A stretch of 5,495 nt of DNA from Bacillota bacterium. GTDB taxonomy: Bacteria; Bacillota; Bacilli; Bacillales_A; Planococcaceae. A model generated the notes under the pieces. That model was not told where the DNA came from, searched no databases, and worked only from the letters and a program-made list of their open reading frames with translations. The stretch is from NCBI GenBank assembly GCA_023405135.1, contig JAEXYZ010000089.1:1-5495 (forward strand), read 5' to 3'. Both the position numbers and the translations under genes were made by a program. This document shows, in pieces, positions 4,543 to 5,495 of the stretch (its first letter is position 1; each line of letters starts with the position of its first letter).

Positions 4543-5495
4543 ATGAACCTAGATATCCTTTCTCATGTGAAACAGTTAAACAATGAAATCATTAATTGGC
4601 GTAGACATATTCATGCTAATCCTGAACTAAGTTTTGCAGAATATGAAACTTCGGAATTTGTTTATCAAAAGCTTTCGAACATAGATGGGATGAAAGTGGA
4701 AAAGGGTGTTGGCGTTGATACAGCAGTAATTGGTACTTTAACGAACGGTGAAGGGCCAACAGTTGCAATTCGAGCTGATATGGACGCACTACCCATCGTT
4801 GAAGAGACGTCCCATTCTTTTCCTTCAAACAATAAGGGCATCATGCACGCGTGTGGACATGATGCCCACACAGCAATAGGCTTAGCTGTTGCAACCATCC
4901 TAGGTAATCTATGGAATGAAGCAGAACTAAAAGGAACAGTAAAATTCATTTTCCAACCCGCTGAGGAAAATACAGATGTAAACGGTAAAACAGGTGCTCC
5001 TTATTTAATCGAAGCAGGTGCACTGAAAGATGTTGATTGTATTATCGCACTACATATGGATCCAGAACATGAAGTAGGATTTGTACGCATACATGATGGA
5101 TATAGCATGGCAAATGTAGATGTTTTCGAAGCAACGATTCACGGTTCTGGAGGTCATGGTGCATACCCCCATCTAGGAACAGACCCGATTTGGATGCTTG
5201 GACCAGTTTTACAAGCAATACATGGCATTGTAGCTCGGAATATCTCTCCGCTAGATGCAGCTGTAATTAGCATTGGCGAAGTAAAAGGTGGATCTGCTAG
5301 TAATATCATTCCAACAGAGGTTTATTTGCAAGGAACGCTTCGTAGCTATACCCCTTCTGTACGGAAAAATTTAGAACAACGATTAGAAAAAGCATTTTCA
5401 ATTGTGGAAGCTTTTGGAGGACAGTATAAGTTAGAAATTACTCATGGCGAGCCGTCCCTTTACAATAATCCAGAAGTAAATATGGTGTTAAAAGA
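4543..5495 (+). CDS. M20D-family amidohydrolase (likely N-acyl amino acid deacylase), 3' end missing
   Basis: The frame is open for 317 codons to the right edge. Relatives have about 380-400 residues, so some 70-80 are missing. It is a zinc-dependent amidohydrolase of the M20D type (N-acetyl-amino-acid, hippurate and IAA-amino-acid hydrolases). Motifs in order are RRHIHANPELSFAEYET near the N-terminus, IRADMDALP (R77, D79), MHACGHDAHT with C104, H106 and H109, FQPAEE with E141/E142 as catalytic base and metal ligand, LHMDPE with H171, and the dimerization-domain segment GSGGHGAYPH. There is no signal peptide, so it is cytoplasmic. It follows the PLP gene by 12 bp. In ectoine catabolism the expected next enzyme after DoeA is an N-acetyl-2,4-diaminobutyrate deacetylase. 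This protein has the right chemistry but is unrelated to DoeB/EutE of the AstE/aspartoacylase family. Family call is strong; the diaminobutyrate substrate is inferred. Confidence 0.9.
   Translation, partial: MNLDILSHVKQLNNEIINWRRHIHANPELSFAEYETSEFVYQKLSNIDGMKVEKGVGVDTAVIGTLTNGEGPTVAIRADMDALPIVEETSHSFPSNNKGIMHACGHDAHTAIGLAVATILGNLWNEAELKGTVKFIFQPAEENTDVNGKTGAPYLIEAGALKDVDCIIALHMDPEHEVGFVRIHDGYSMANVDVFEATIHGSGGHGAYPHLGTDPIWMLGPVLQAIHGIVARNISPLDAAVISIGEVKGGSASNIIPTEVYLQGTLRSYTPSVRKNLEQRLEKAFSIVEAFGGQYKLEITHGEPSLYNNPEVNMVLK
4836..4867. repeat. 10-bp perfect inverted repeat inside the M20 catalytic codons
   Basis: GGGCATCATG (4836-4845) and CATGATGCCC (4858-4867) are perfect inverted arms around 12 nt, and that spacer begins with CACGCGTG (4846-4853), itself a palindrome. 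The repeat covers the codons for GIMHACGHDA. It could fold as an RNA hairpin, but the conserved Met-His/His-Asp codons favour such symmetry by themselves. Confidence 0.5.

Noticed and set aside
4616..4949. Two leftward open frames inside the M20 gene.
   Set aside because: Both are antisense shadows of codons for conserved M20 motifs, with no initiation signals of their own.
1..5495. CRISPR, tRNA/rRNA, insertion sequence or phage signals.
   Set aside because: No regularly spaced repeats, cloverleaf or rRNA-like segments, transposase motifs or terminal repeats were seen. The DNA is almost fully taken up by five metabolic genes of uniform composition.

Overview
The window looks like chromosomal DNA from a low-GC Gram-positive bacterium of the Bacillaceae/Planococcaceae type. 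The evidence is AT-rich coding sequence with A/T-ending codons, strong AAAGGAGG-type ribosome binding sites, and very AT-rich intergenic DNA with TATAAT-like boxes. I cannot name the species from sequence alone. It holds five protein genes, two of them cut by the window edges. There is no RNA gene, mobile element or CRISPR array.

Layout: a leftward gene (1-900, C-terminus off the left edge) encodes a fold-type II PLP dehydratase resembling EutB, the hydroxyectoine-utilization dehydratase. A 228-bp AT-rich divergent control region (901-1128) follows. Then come four closely spaced rightward genes: doeA/eutD (ectoine hydrolase, 1129-2316), eutC (ornithine cyclodeaminase-like, 2330-3292), a cystathionine gamma-synthase-family PLP enzyme (3322-4530) and an M20 amidohydrolase (4543 to the right edge). 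Gaps within the rightward set are 13, 29 and 12 bp, with no terminator between genes, so it reads as one operon.

How they work together: DoeA opens the ectoine (or hydroxyectoine) ring to N-acetyl-2,4-diaminobutyrate or its hydroxy form. A deacetylase must then release diaminobutyrate. In the described proteobacterial pathway this is DoeB/EutE of the AstE/aspartoacylase family. Here the only candidate is the M20 amidohydrolase, which would be a non-homologous replacement. EutB and EutC are the pair associated with hydroxyectoine use. The gamma-family PLP enzyme is not part of the described DoeC/DoeD route to aspartate. It may open a different exit, for example gamma-elimination of the diamino acid to a 2-oxo acid and ammonia. 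That is inference.

The most interesting points are this apparent variant of the ectoine pathway, the loss of metal ligands in DoeA with a Glu left in a probable nucleophile position, and a near-perfect operator-like inverted repeat at the expected doeA transcription start. No transporter or regulator lies in the window, and the flanks could hold them.
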